From the NCBI GenBank assembly GCA_947447815.1, contig CANFLJ010000130.1, positions 1 to 6,009 on the forward strand: a stretch of DNA of 6,009 nt, read 5' to 3'. Positions 1 through 6,009 of the stretch are shown piece by piece. The translations under genes and the position numbers were made by a program. Source of the stretch: Chitinophagaceae bacterium (GTDB lineage Bacteria; Bacteroidota; Bacteroidia; Chitinophagales; Chitinophagaceae). The notes beneath the pieces were generated by a model. It made no database searches and had not been told where the DNA came from. It saw only the letters and a list, made by a program, of their open reading frames with translations. The number at the start of each line of letters is the position of its first letter. Positions within the stretch are counted from its first letter, which is position 1.

Positions 1-579
1 CCGGAGTATGCTTATGGGATTGATCCAAACGAATATTTTAAGGAACAACTGGATAAACTTACCCCTGGAAAAATATTGCTTCCTGCGGAAGGGGAAGGTA
101 GGAATGCCGTATACGCTGCTAAAAAAGGTTGGGATGTATATGCATTCGACTGGAGTATAGAGGCACAGAAGAAGGCCATGACCCTTGCATTGAAGAACGA
201 CGTATCCATTCATTATCTGGTAGGCGATTTGACGTCTTTATCGTTTGAAGCTGAAAGTTTTGACGTAATAGGATTAACCTATGCTCACTTTACCACCGAA
301 TCGATATCAGTCTATCATCAAAAATTAATAACCTACCTACGCAAGAATGGTATGGTAATATTGGAAGCTTTTAGCAAAAACCATATAGCCTACAACACTA
401 AAGATAAAGGAGCCGGAGGTCCTAAAAATCCCGACATGCTATTTTCTCTGGAGCAGATTAGTGCTGATTTTAAAGATTTTGAAGTAACAGAACTTTGCGA
501 AAAAGTAATTGAGCTAAAAGAAGGTCCTTATCATAATGGAAAAGGATCGGTAATACGATTTACTGGCAAAAAGAAGTAA
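1..579 (+). CDS. Class I SAM-dependent methyltransferase, 5'-truncated by window edge
   Basis: The reading frame is open from base 1 to the TAA at 577-579, giving 192 residues with the start codon outside the window. A TTG at 76 is in frame, but starting there would remove conserved sequence, so I treat the gene as running in from the left. Residue numbers here count from base 1. The visible N-terminus, AYGIDPNEYFKEQL, matches the opening of small TehB-like methyltransferases, which suggests that only some 10-20 residues are missing. The SAM-binding motif I is ILLPAEGEGRN (residues 25-35), with the glycines in GEGRN but without the usual LDxGCG. An acidic residue closes strand 2 in YAFDWS (D50), and a GDLTSLSF...FDVIGLTYAHF stretch follows, as expected for the post-I and motif IV region. 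The protein should be cytoplasmic and use S-adenosylmethionine; its substrate cannot be told from sequence. No signal peptide or membrane segment is seen. Family assignment is firm, specific function is not. Confidence 0.85.
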   Translation, partial: PEYAYGIDPNEYFKEQLDKLTPGKILLPAEGEGRNAVYAAKKGWDVYAFDWSIEAQKKAMTLALKNDVSIHYLVGDLTSLSFEAESFDVIGLTYAHFTTESISVYHQKLITYLRKNGMVILEAFSKNHIAYNTKDKGAGGPKNPDMLFSLEQISADFKDFEVTELCEKVIELKEGPYHNGKGSVIRFTGKKK

Positions 580-671
580 TTATTCAACTTAAACAACTTC
601 TAAATCCTGACTGCAATTTTAGCAGAATACTAAACGCCAATAGTCATCTTCAAGACAATATCCTTAACAAT

Positions 672-704
672 TTTACATTTTTACCCTATTTTGGTATAAT
701 TTTT
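672..704 (+). promoter_or_regulatory. Weak Bacteroidota-type promoter candidate for the TlpA-like gene
   Basis: TTTA at 672-675 and TAATTTTT at 697-704 are separated by 21 bases. They resemble the Bacteroidota -33 TTTG and -7 TAnnTTTG boxes with one mismatch in each. A start near 711 would give a leader of about 75 bases containing the inverted repeat at 727-745. The gap is so T-rich that such near matches arise easily by chance, and other partial matches exist (TATTTTGG at 687-694, TATTTTTA at 751-758), so the exact site is uncertain. Confidence 0.22.
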
Positions 705-726
705 GTTATTGGTTTTGCAATTCATT

Positions 727-745
727 AACCGAATGAGTATCGGTT
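727..745. repeat. Short inverted repeat (6-bp arms) in the gap before the TlpA-like gene
   Basis: AACCGA (727-732) and TCGGTT (740-745) are perfect reverse complements around a 7-base loop. T-rich sequence follows (TTTT at 744-747 and a T run at 753-757). It could be a weak intrinsic terminator for the upstream methyltransferase transcript, a hairpin in the leader of the downstream gene, or an operator-like site about 40 bases before the ATG. The stem is short, so a chance origin is possible. A second, even weaker pair (CTGC/GCAG around 611-625) was not counted. Confidence 0.35.
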
Positions 746-786
746 TTACCTATTTTTACGCCTTGTTTTAAATAAACATCATTAGT

Positions 787-2286
787 ATGAGATTTAAATT
801 ACTTTTATTATTCACCGTATTAAGTACCGGATTCTTATTTGCACAACCTAAAAAGGGAACTACTAAAACATCAGTAGCAACGGTTGTTAATCCTGCCGAT
901 ACTGGTCACTACATTTCTGTAACAGTAAAGCCTTTTAAAAATCAGAAAGTCTATCTGGGTTGTTATTATGGAAAAAATAAAGTACTGGTAGATAGTACAG
1001 TGGTAAACGACAAGAGTGAAGGTGTATTTAAAGGAAGTAAGCTAACTGGAGGGATTTACTTTGTAGTATCTCCACACTATTCAATACTTTTTGATTTATT
1101 GGTTGGCGAAAAACAACGCTTTACCATCGTCGCTGATTCTACTCAAAAAGATCATCCCTCTATTGTAGGATCTCCTGATAATGATATTTATAAACTGTAT
1201 ACCGAGAAAGCATTCGAAAAAGGAATGCTGATGAATAAATACGAAGAACAGTTTAAAGCAGCAAAGAATAAAGCAGATTCTCAATCAGCTAAAGAGAAAG
1301 TAATTGCAATTAATAAAGAGCTGCAGGACTACAGAGATACCATGATTCAGCAAAATCCAGATGCATTATTATCTGCATTGCTTGCAGCTATGCGCCGTCC
1401 GGAAACACCTGCTATTCCAGTTGTAAATGGTAAGCCTGATTCTACCTATCCATACCATTTTGTAAAAGAACATTACTGGGATGACGTAAACTTCTATGAT
1501 GACCGTTTATTAAGAACACCATTCCTGGAGCCTAAGCTGGATGATTACTATAAGTACTATGTATCGCCAGAACCAGATTCTATTATCAAAGAAGTGAAAG
1601 TAATGTTGCTTTCTGCTCGTTCTGGAAAAGAAATTTATCCTTACTTACTAACCAAGTTTACTAATAAATATCTTACTCCTGAGTATATGGGGCAGGATAA
1701 AGTATTTGTATACTTGTTTGAGAATTTTTATCTGAAAGGAGATACTACTTTATTGAATAAGGAATCTAAAAAAACAATTATAGATCAGGGTTACAGCAAA
1801 ATTGCCAATCAGTTGGGCAACCCAGCTCCATTGTTGGATGTAGCAGATACTGCAGGTAAAATTGTTTCTCTTTATGGAATCACTGCTCCTTACACTTTTG
1901 TAATATTCTGGGATCCAAGTTGCGGACATTGTAAAGAAGAACTGCCAAGAGTGGATTCTATTTACAAGGCTAAATGGAAAGCACTGGGCGTGAAGGTGTA
2001 TAATGTAGACGTGAAAGATAATTCTGTGGAGGAGTTTAAGAAATTTATTAAAGAAAAGAAACTGCCTTCAGACTGGTACTTTACCTATCAGCCAAAAGAA
2101 GTAAGAGAACAAGAAGCAGCTAATGGGCAACCAAATTTTCGTCAGTTGTACGACGTATATAAAACGCCTACTATGTACCTGCTGGACGAAGAGAAACATA
2201 TCATTGCTAAGCAATTAGGTATACTTCAGTTTGACGATTTGATTACTGCAAAACAGAAGAAAAAGAACGCAGAAAAGAAAAAATAA
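787..2286 (+). CDS. Exported TlpA-like thioredoxin-fold protein with DUF4369-like and DUF5106-like regions
   Basis: This 499-residue protein begins with a clear signal peptide: basic MRFK, a hydrophobic run to about residue 18, and probable cleavage at FA|Q after residue 19. Residues about 42-115 look like the beta-rich DUF4369-type domain. Residues about 190-330 resemble DUF5106, including the KEHYWDDVNFYDDRLLRTP stretch. Residues about 341-485 form a TlpA/AhpC-type thioredoxin fold with FWDPSCGHCKEELPRV, catalytic cysteines C379 and C382 (CGHC), and the cis-proline in KTPT (P461). The domain order is typical of Bacteroidota envelope proteins. The likely role is thiol-disulfide exchange, as reductase or oxidase, in the periplasm or at an envelope membrane; the direction and partner are not visible. 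The tail is lysine-rich (KQKKKNAEKKK). The ATG at 787 is chosen because the signal peptide follows it directly; no Shine-Dalgarno is seen, as is usual in this phylum. The parvulin gene begins 21 bases after the stop, so the two are probably co-transcribed. Confidence 0.88.
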   Translation: MRFKLLLLFTVLSTGFLFAQPKKGTTKTSVATVVNPADTGHYISVTVKPFKNQKVYLGCYYGKNKVLVDSTVVNDKSEGVFKGSKLTGGIYFVVSPHYSILFDLLVGEKQRFTIVADSTQKDHPSIVGSPDNDIYKLYTEKAFEKGMLMNKYEEQFKAAKNKADSQSAKEKVIAINKELQDYRDTMIQQNPDALLSALLAAMRRPETPAIPVVNGKPDSTYPYHFVKEHYWDDVNFYDDRLLRTPFLEPKLDDYYKYYVSPEPDSIIKEVKVMLLSARSGKEIYPYLLTKFTNKYLTPEYMGQDKVFVYLFENFYLKGDTTLLNKESKKTIIDQGYSKIANQLGNPAPLLDVADTAGKIVSLYGITAPYTFVIFWDPSCGHCKEELPRVDSIYKAKWKALGVKVYNVDVKDNSVEEFKKFIKEKKLPSDWYFTYQPKEVREQEAANGQPNFRQLYDVYKTPTMYLLDEEKHIIAKQLGILQFDDLITAKQKKKNAEKKK

Positions 2287-2297
2287 TTACACATTAC

Positions 2298-2310
2298 AAG
2301 GTTGAAAATG
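2298..2310 (+). promoter_or_regulatory. Weak ribosome-binding site that decides the parvulin gene start
   Basis: AAGG at 2298-2301 lies six bases before the ATG at 2308. An in-frame TTG at 2302 directly abuts AAGG, leaving no spacer, and would add only two residues (MK) before MKALK. The spacing and the better start codon favour 2308. Confidence 0.45.
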
Positions 2311-4218
2311 AAAGCTCTAAAAATAGCCATTGCACTTGCATGCATCGCAGTAGGATCGCATGCTCAAACCATATTTACAGTAGGTAAAACAGCGGTAAGT
2401 AAACAAGAGTTTTTAACTGCGTTTAATAAGAATCCGGGCAATGCTGCCGACAGAAAGAAGTCGCTTACAGAATACCTTGATTTGTATATCAACTTTAAAC
2501 TGAAAGTGCAGTCAGCATATGATGCTAAACTAAACAACCTTGAGTCGTTTAAAACGGAACTCTCCAATTTTAAAAGACAGCTTGCAGAGAGCCTGATAAA
2601 CGAAGAAGCAGACGAAAAGAAACTGATTGCAGAAGCACATGAAAGAAGCAAAAAAGATATTCATGCTGCACAGATATTTATCGATTATGCTAAGGACACT
2701 GCAAAGGCATTAGAGCAGGCAAATAAGGCATATGTAATGCTAAAACAAGGCAAAACATTTGAAGAAGTATTAAATACATTCTCTAATGATGAAGGAAATA
2801 AAAAATCAAAAGGGGATATTGGTTTTATAACCGTATTCACGCTGCCTTATGCCATAGAAAATGAAATTTACAACTTAAAACCTGGGCAGTATTCTGCTCC
2901 TTATAAAGGAAAGTATGGTTACCATATCTTTAAAAATGTTGGCGAAAGAAAAGCATTGGGTAGAAGAAAGGTAGGCCAGATATTAATCGCTATTCCTGCT
3001 GATGCTGATGAGCTTACCCTAAAAACAAAGGCTACTCTTGCTGATACCATTTATCAGAAACTATTAAGAGGCGAACAATTTGAAGCGCTGGTAGCAAAAT
3101 ATAGCAACGACTTACATACCGCAAACAATAATGGCGTATTGCCAGAAGTGGGTATTGGTCGTTTTGATGAGCAATTTGAAAGTAAAATATTTAGCCTGAA
3201 AAAGAATGGAGATTACCTGCCTCCTTTCAAAACTACTTATGGTTATCATATATTGAAGTTGATTGAAAATATCGAACCTGCTAAAAATGCAGAAGAGGAC
3301 TCTTATGTAAAACAAAAGATAGAAGGTGGTGATAGGTTAGCGCAATCAAAAAATAACAGACAGAAGAAATGGCAACAGTTAATTGGTTTCAAGAAAGCTG
3401 GCTACAATGAAAGTACCATTCTGGCATTCGCTGATAGTGTGCTTCAGGGTAAATCGACGGCTTCTTTTCTTAAGAATACCGATTCTGTTTTACTATTCTC
3501 TTTTGCTAAAGACAAGGTATATGCAAAGGATTTTCAGAATTACACAACCATGTTAATTCACTCTGGAAATGCATTATCGTCCAGACCACTGGCTATGCAG
3601 ATGAAAGAATTTGAAAACACAAAAAGTGTAGAATACTATAGAGACCATTACGAAGAATTTAACCCATCAATCAATAAGCAGATTAAGGAATTTGAAGAAG
3701 CTAACTTGCTATTTGTGGCAATGGATAAAAATGTATGGAGCAAGGCAACTGAAGATTCAGCTGGATTAAAAAGTTTCTATACAGAACATGCAGATAAGTA
3801 TCTCTGGAATAAAGGGGTATCGGGTATGCTGATAACCGTAAACAGCAAAAAAGTGGCTGATGAGTTAGTAGAAAAAATTAAAAAAGATATACCTAACTGG
3901 AGAGCTACCATTAGTAATTATGGTGGTATTGCTTCTGCCGATAGTGCTAGATACGAGTTTGAAAACTTGCCTGTAAAGCAAAAAGTAGAATCTAAAGTTG
4001 GTTTTATCACTAGTCCTGAAAAAAGCGAAACAGATGAATTATATAGCTTTTTTGTAGTTTCTGCCATCCACGATCAAGCTACCAAACGTAGCTTTGACGA
4101 AGCTAAAGGTCTTGTAATAAATGATTATCAGTCAAAGCTGGAAGCAGAATGGATTAAGACTTTGAAGGTAAAATATCCTATTATGATGAACATGCCAAAC
4201 TGGAATACCGTTAAGTAA
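2308..4218 (+). CDS. Exported SurA/PpiC-like peptidyl-prolyl isomerase or chaperone
   Basis: This is a 636-residue exported protein. MKALK is followed by a hydrophobic segment and probable signal peptidase I cleavage at SHA|Q after residue 19; C12 lies inside the hydrophobic core without a good lipobox, so a lipoprotein is unlikely. Residues about 20-110 form a helical SurA_N-like region. Parvulin domain 1 spans about 117-212 (AAQIFIDY, then FSNDEG, GDIGFIT and YGYHIF at 203-208). Parvulin domain 2 spans about 220-320 (VGQILIAIP, YSND, YGYHIL at 311-316). A helical stretch follows, then FYTEHADKYLW (about 489-500), a linker typical of SurA/PpiD proteins just before a parvulin domain, then a divergent parvulin-like segment. 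The C-terminal helix (SFDEAKGLVINDYQ and onward) also fits the family. It probably assists folding of outer-membrane or secreted proteins in the periplasm. Both clear domains have Gln where parvulins usually have the first His of the HIL motif, so chaperone activity may outweigh isomerase activity. It lies 21 bases after the TlpA-like gene, probably in one operon. Confidence 0.9.
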   Translation: MKALKIAIALACIAVGSHAQTIFTVGKTAVSKQEFLTAFNKNPGNAADRKKSLTEYLDLYINFKLKVQSAYDAKLNNLESFKTELSNFKRQLAESLINEEADEKKLIAEAHERSKKDIHAAQIFIDYAKDTAKALEQANKAYVMLKQGKTFEEVLNTFSNDEGNKKSKGDIGFITVFTLPYAIENEIYNLKPGQYSAPYKGKYGYHIFKNVGERKALGRRKVGQILIAIPADADELTLKTKATLADTIYQKLLRGEQFEALVAKYSNDLHTANNNGVLPEVGIGRFDEQFESKIFSLKKNGDYLPPFKTTYGYHILKLIENIEPAKNAEEDSYVKQKIEGGDRLAQSKNNRQKKWQQLIGFKKAGYNESTILAFADSVLQGKSTASFLKNTDSVLLFSFAKDKVYAKDFQNYTTMLIHSGNALSSRPLAMQMKEFENTKSVEYYRDHYEEFNPSINKQIKEFEEANLLFVAMDKNVWSKATEDSAGLKSFYTEHADKYLWNKGVSGMLITVNSKKVADELVEKIKKDIPNWRATISNYGGIASADSARYEFENLPVKQKVESKVGFITSPEKSETDELYSFFVVSAIHDQATKRSFDEAKGLVINDYQSKLEAEWIKTLKVKYPIMMNMPNWNTVK

Positions 4219-4283
4219 TAGGTATCTACTAAGGTTGCTGGCATTCTTATAAATATGATATTTCTCAGTTATTCAAGAAAAAA

Positions 4284-4314
4284 TTTGTGTATTTGAAAAA
4301 CTGCACTAACATTG
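4284..4314 (+). promoter_or_regulatory. Candidate Bacteroidota promoter for rho
   Basis: TTTG at 4284-4287 and TAACATTG at 4307-4314 are separated by 19 bases. This fits the phylum's -33 TTTG and -7 TAnnTTTG arrangement, with a perfect -33 box and five of six fixed positions in the -7 box. Transcription would begin near 4320, giving a leader of about 140 bases before the rho ATG. No convincing intrinsic terminator for the preceding parvulin gene is seen in 4219-4283, so some read-through into rho is possible. Confidence 0.42.
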
Positions 4315-4462
4315 CAGCGGAAACGGCTGAACTTACCATATATAATAATCCGTTGAGTAGTTTGGCTAAATAATCTTTCCGTCTTTTTTCTTTCCAAAGT
4401 AATATCACAAAAACATCGTGGAGAAAAAACTCAATAATTAATTCAACTATTTGTATTCTATT

Positions 4463-6009
4463 ATGTATGACATTTTGCAATTGAATGATATGCTTTTGCC
4501 TGAGTTGCTGAGCATTGCTGAACAATTAAAAATAAAATCTGCAAAAAATTCCGATAAACAAGCATTGATCTATCAAATACTGGATACACAAGCTTTAAAA
4601 GGAACCGAAGGAGAAGATACTACCAAAAAGAAGCGTACCAGAAAACCAACTACAGTAAGAACTACTACCAGTATGGGTGTAGAAGAAGCTGAAGTGGTAA
4701 ATAACGAACCTAAGGAAGTAGCACCAGCTCCTAAACCTACATCCGCTCCGGCAGCTCCAGTTGCTGATGCTCCTGTAGCGCCTGTAGAAAAACGACCTAG
4801 AAAAGTAGTAAAACCTTGTGTGCCTGAGGTTGTAAAAGAAGAAGCGCCTAAAGAAGAAGCACCGGTAGTACAAAACTTTAATGTTAACAGACCGGCACCA
4901 AAAATTGAGAAAAGACCTACTATAGATAATAAGCCATCCAATAAAAATGAAGAAGAGCTTGACTTAGAACATCTTGAATTGATGAATGCTTCTGGTTTAG
5001 ATGCTGATATCGCTCCGTTGGCTTCTGCTATTCTGGCAGCAACCGAAGATGACTATACAGCTGATGATGCTGAAGACGAAGATTCTTCTTCAGAATTTCC
5101 TCAACCACCAGCACCACCAAAAACGCCTTTTGTAAAAAGAGAAAGAGAACCATCTTTTAATATTGAATTCGAAGGAATTGTAAATAGCGAAGGTGTTCTG
5201 GAAATGATGACCGAAGGCTATGGTTTTCTTCGTTCAAGCGATTACAACTATTTATCTTCTCCCGATGATATTTATGTATCTCCATCGCAGATAAAATTAT
5301 TTGGATTAAAAACAGGGGATACCGTTTGCGGTACCGTAAGACCACCTAAGGAAGGCGAAAAGTATTTTGCCCTTTTGAAAGTGGATACTATCAACGGTAA
5401 AAGACCGGATGAAGTAAGAGACAGAGTTCCTTTTGATTATCTTACTCCATTGTTCCCTTACGAGAAACTAAACTTATTTACTTCCCCTAGTGATTACAGT
5501 ACCAGAATAATGGACTTGTTCACCCCAATTGGTAAAGGACAAAGAGGATTGATTGTAGCACAACCTAAAGTAGGTAAAACAATGCTATTGAAGGCGGTAG
5601 CGAATGCCATTGCTGCCAATCACCCTGAATGTTACCTGATGGTGGTACTGATAGATGAAAGACCAGAGGAAGTAACCGATATGGAAAGAAGTGTAAAGGC
5701 AGAGGTAATTGCATCAACTTTTGATGAACCTGCTGAAAAACACGTAAAAGTTTCCGCTATTGCACTACAAAAAGCTAAAAGACTGGTTGAGTGTGGTCAT
5801 GATGTGGTGATACTGTTAGATTCTATTACCAGATTGGCCAGAGCACACAATACTACTGCCCCTTCCAGTGGTAAGGTATTGAGTGGTGGGGTAGAAGCAA
5901 ATGCAATGCAAAAGCCTAAACAGTTCTTCGGTGCTGCCCGTAAAATAGAAAACGGAGGTTCCCTTACTATCCTTGCAACGGCTTTGATAGAAACTGGTTC
6001 TAAGATGGA
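4463..6009 (+). CDS. rho: Transcription termination factor Rho, 3'-truncated by window edge
   Basis: The ATG at 4463 opens 515 full codons to the window end with no stop; an in-frame TAA at 4439 bounds the start, and the Rho_N domain begins at once. Rho is a cytoplasmic hexameric RNA-dependent ATPase/helicase that ends transcription. Order of parts: Rho_N helices, residues 1-47; a low-complexity insert, about 50-235; the cold-shock-like primary RNA-binding domain, about 236-310, with EGYGFLR at 251-257; then the RecA-like ATPase. Walker A is AQPKVGKT (366-373, K372 and T373), the catalytic glutamate lies in IDERPEE (E399), Walker B is VILLDSITRLARAHNT (D453), and the Q-loop region GGVEANAMQKPKQFFGAARK and TGSKM follow. 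From memory of E. coli Rho, K184, E211 and D265 each map with the same offset of 188, so the ATPase core has no indel in this span and all the extra length lies upstream. By that offset the full protein would be near 600 residues, against 419 in E. coli. Identification is firm. Confidence 0.97.
   Translation, partial: MYDILQLNDMLLPELLSIAEQLKIKSAKNSDKQALIYQILDTQALKGTEGEDTTKKKRTRKPTTVRTTTSMGVEEAEVVNNEPKEVAPAPKPTSAPAAPVADAPVAPVEKRPRKVVKPCVPEVVKEEAPKEEAPVVQNFNVNRPAPKIEKRPTIDNKPSNKNEEELDLEHLELMNASGLDADIAPLASAILAATEDDYTADDAEDEDSSSEFPQPPAPPKTPFVKREREPSFNIEFEGIVNSEGVLEMMTEGYGFLRSSDYNYLSSPDDIYVSPSQIKLFGLKTGDTVCGTVRPPKEGEKYFALLKVDTINGKRPDEVRDRVPFDYLTPLFPYEKLNLFTSPSDYSTRIMDLFTPIGKGQRGLIVAQPKVGKTMLLKAVANAIAANHPECYLMVVLIDERPEEVTDMERSVKAEVIASTFDEPAEKHVKVSAIALQKAKRLVECGHDVVILLDSITRLARAHNTTAPSSGKVLSGGVEANAMQKPKQFFGAARKIENGGSLTILATALIETGSKM
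4616..5167 (+). other. Low-complexity, probably disordered insert of Rho
   Basis: This part of rho encodes residues 52-235, between the Rho_N and RNA-binding domains. It is rich in Lys, Glu, Pro, Ala, Thr and Val. The first part is basic (KKKRTRK, residues 55-61), then come Pro/Ala repeats (83-108), KRPRK (110-114), a KEEAP tandem (125-134), and a strongly acidic stretch (195-211) followed by PQPPAPPK. Residues about 163-194 are less biased and may form a helix. Inserts at this place are known in Bacteroidota Rho; in Bacteroides thetaiotaomicron the disordered region was reported to drive phase separation. Whether this one does is inference. Confidence 0.75.
4835..4864 (+). repeat. Tandem KEEAP-coding repeat within rho
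   Basis: Two adjacent 15-base units encode KEEAP twice (residues 125-134 of Rho). The units differ only at third codon positions, so the duplication is old or kept at the protein level. It is part of the low-complexity insert. Confidence 0.6.

Noticed and set aside
76..78. TTG at 76 as start of the methyltransferase
   Set aside because: The frame is open to base 1 and the upstream residues (AYGIDPNEYFKEQL) match the family N-terminus, so the gene is simply cut by the window edge.
611..625. CTGC/GCAG hairpin just after the methyltransferase stop as a terminator
   Set aside because: The stem is only 4 bp, cannot be extended, and is not followed by a T run.
2302..2307. TTG at 2302 as start of the parvulin gene
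   Set aside because: It adds only MK before a good ATG at 2308 and leaves no spacing to the AAGG at 2298-2301; the signal peptide starts naturally at MKALK.
2317..2343. Lipoprotein signal with Cys 12 in the parvulin protein
   Set aside because: The residue at -3 is Ala and the Cys lies in the middle of the hydrophobic stretch; an ordinary cleavage site at SHA|Q fits better.
2364..2651. Minus-strand open frame of 95 codons
   Set aside because: Fully inside the parvulin gene, whose frame has clear domain matches; the Ser/Leu-rich antisense translation is a shadow.
4265..4525. Minus-strand open frame of 86 codons covering the rho leader and start
   Set aside because: It overlaps the rho start by about 60 bases, would place a gene convergent with the preceding one over the best rho promoter candidate, and its translation resembles no family I recognise. 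A/T-rich sequence gives hydrophobic shadow frames of this kind.
4573..4941. Antisense open frame of 122 codons (and an overlapping 92-codon one) opposite the first part of rho
   Set aside because: It lies opposite the low-complexity insert of a certain rho gene; its Thr/Gly/Ser/Phe-rich translation is what the reverse complement of Lys/Glu/Pro/Ala codons gives. No family resemblance seen.

Overview
The window reads as an AT-rich piece of a Bacteroidota chromosome, most likely Chitinophagaceae or a near relative. Four things point there. Genes lack strong Shine-Dalgarno sites. One protein combines DUF4369-like, DUF5106-like and TlpA-like regions, an arrangement typical of the phylum. The Rho factor carries a long disordered insert after its N-terminal domain. 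A promoter candidate in front of rho fits the Bacteroidota -33 TTTG / -7 TAnnTTTG pattern. The genus assignment is inference; no rRNA or other marker is present.

Layout: all four genes are on the + strand. (1) Positions 1-579 are the 3' part of a class I SAM-dependent methyltransferase gene whose start lies before the window. (2) A 207-base gap (580-786) holds a 6-bp inverted repeat and only a weak promoter candidate. (3) 787-2286 encodes an exported thioredoxin-like (TlpA-type) protein with a CGHC active site. (4) After 21 bases, 2308-4218 encodes an exported SurA/PpiC-like parvulin protein. (5) A 244-base gap (4219-4462) holds the best promoter candidate in the window. (6) 4463-6009 is the 5' part of rho, cut by the window end just after the TGSKM motif.

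How the genes fit together: the TlpA-like and parvulin-like genes are closely spaced and probably co-transcribed. Both products carry signal peptides, so the pair looks like a cell-envelope protein-folding unit, one partner acting on thiols or disulfides and the other on proline isomers or as a chaperone. The methyltransferase and rho are cytoplasmic and appear to be separate transcription units.

This is mostly a housekeeping region. I see no mobile element, CRISPR array, RNA gene, phage gene or defence system, and no evidence of a wholly new system. The points most worth a second look are the roughly 185-residue low-complexity insert in Rho with a possible helical island inside it, the absence of the usual first parvulin histidine from both PPIase domains, a possible third degenerate parvulin domain, and the rho leader.
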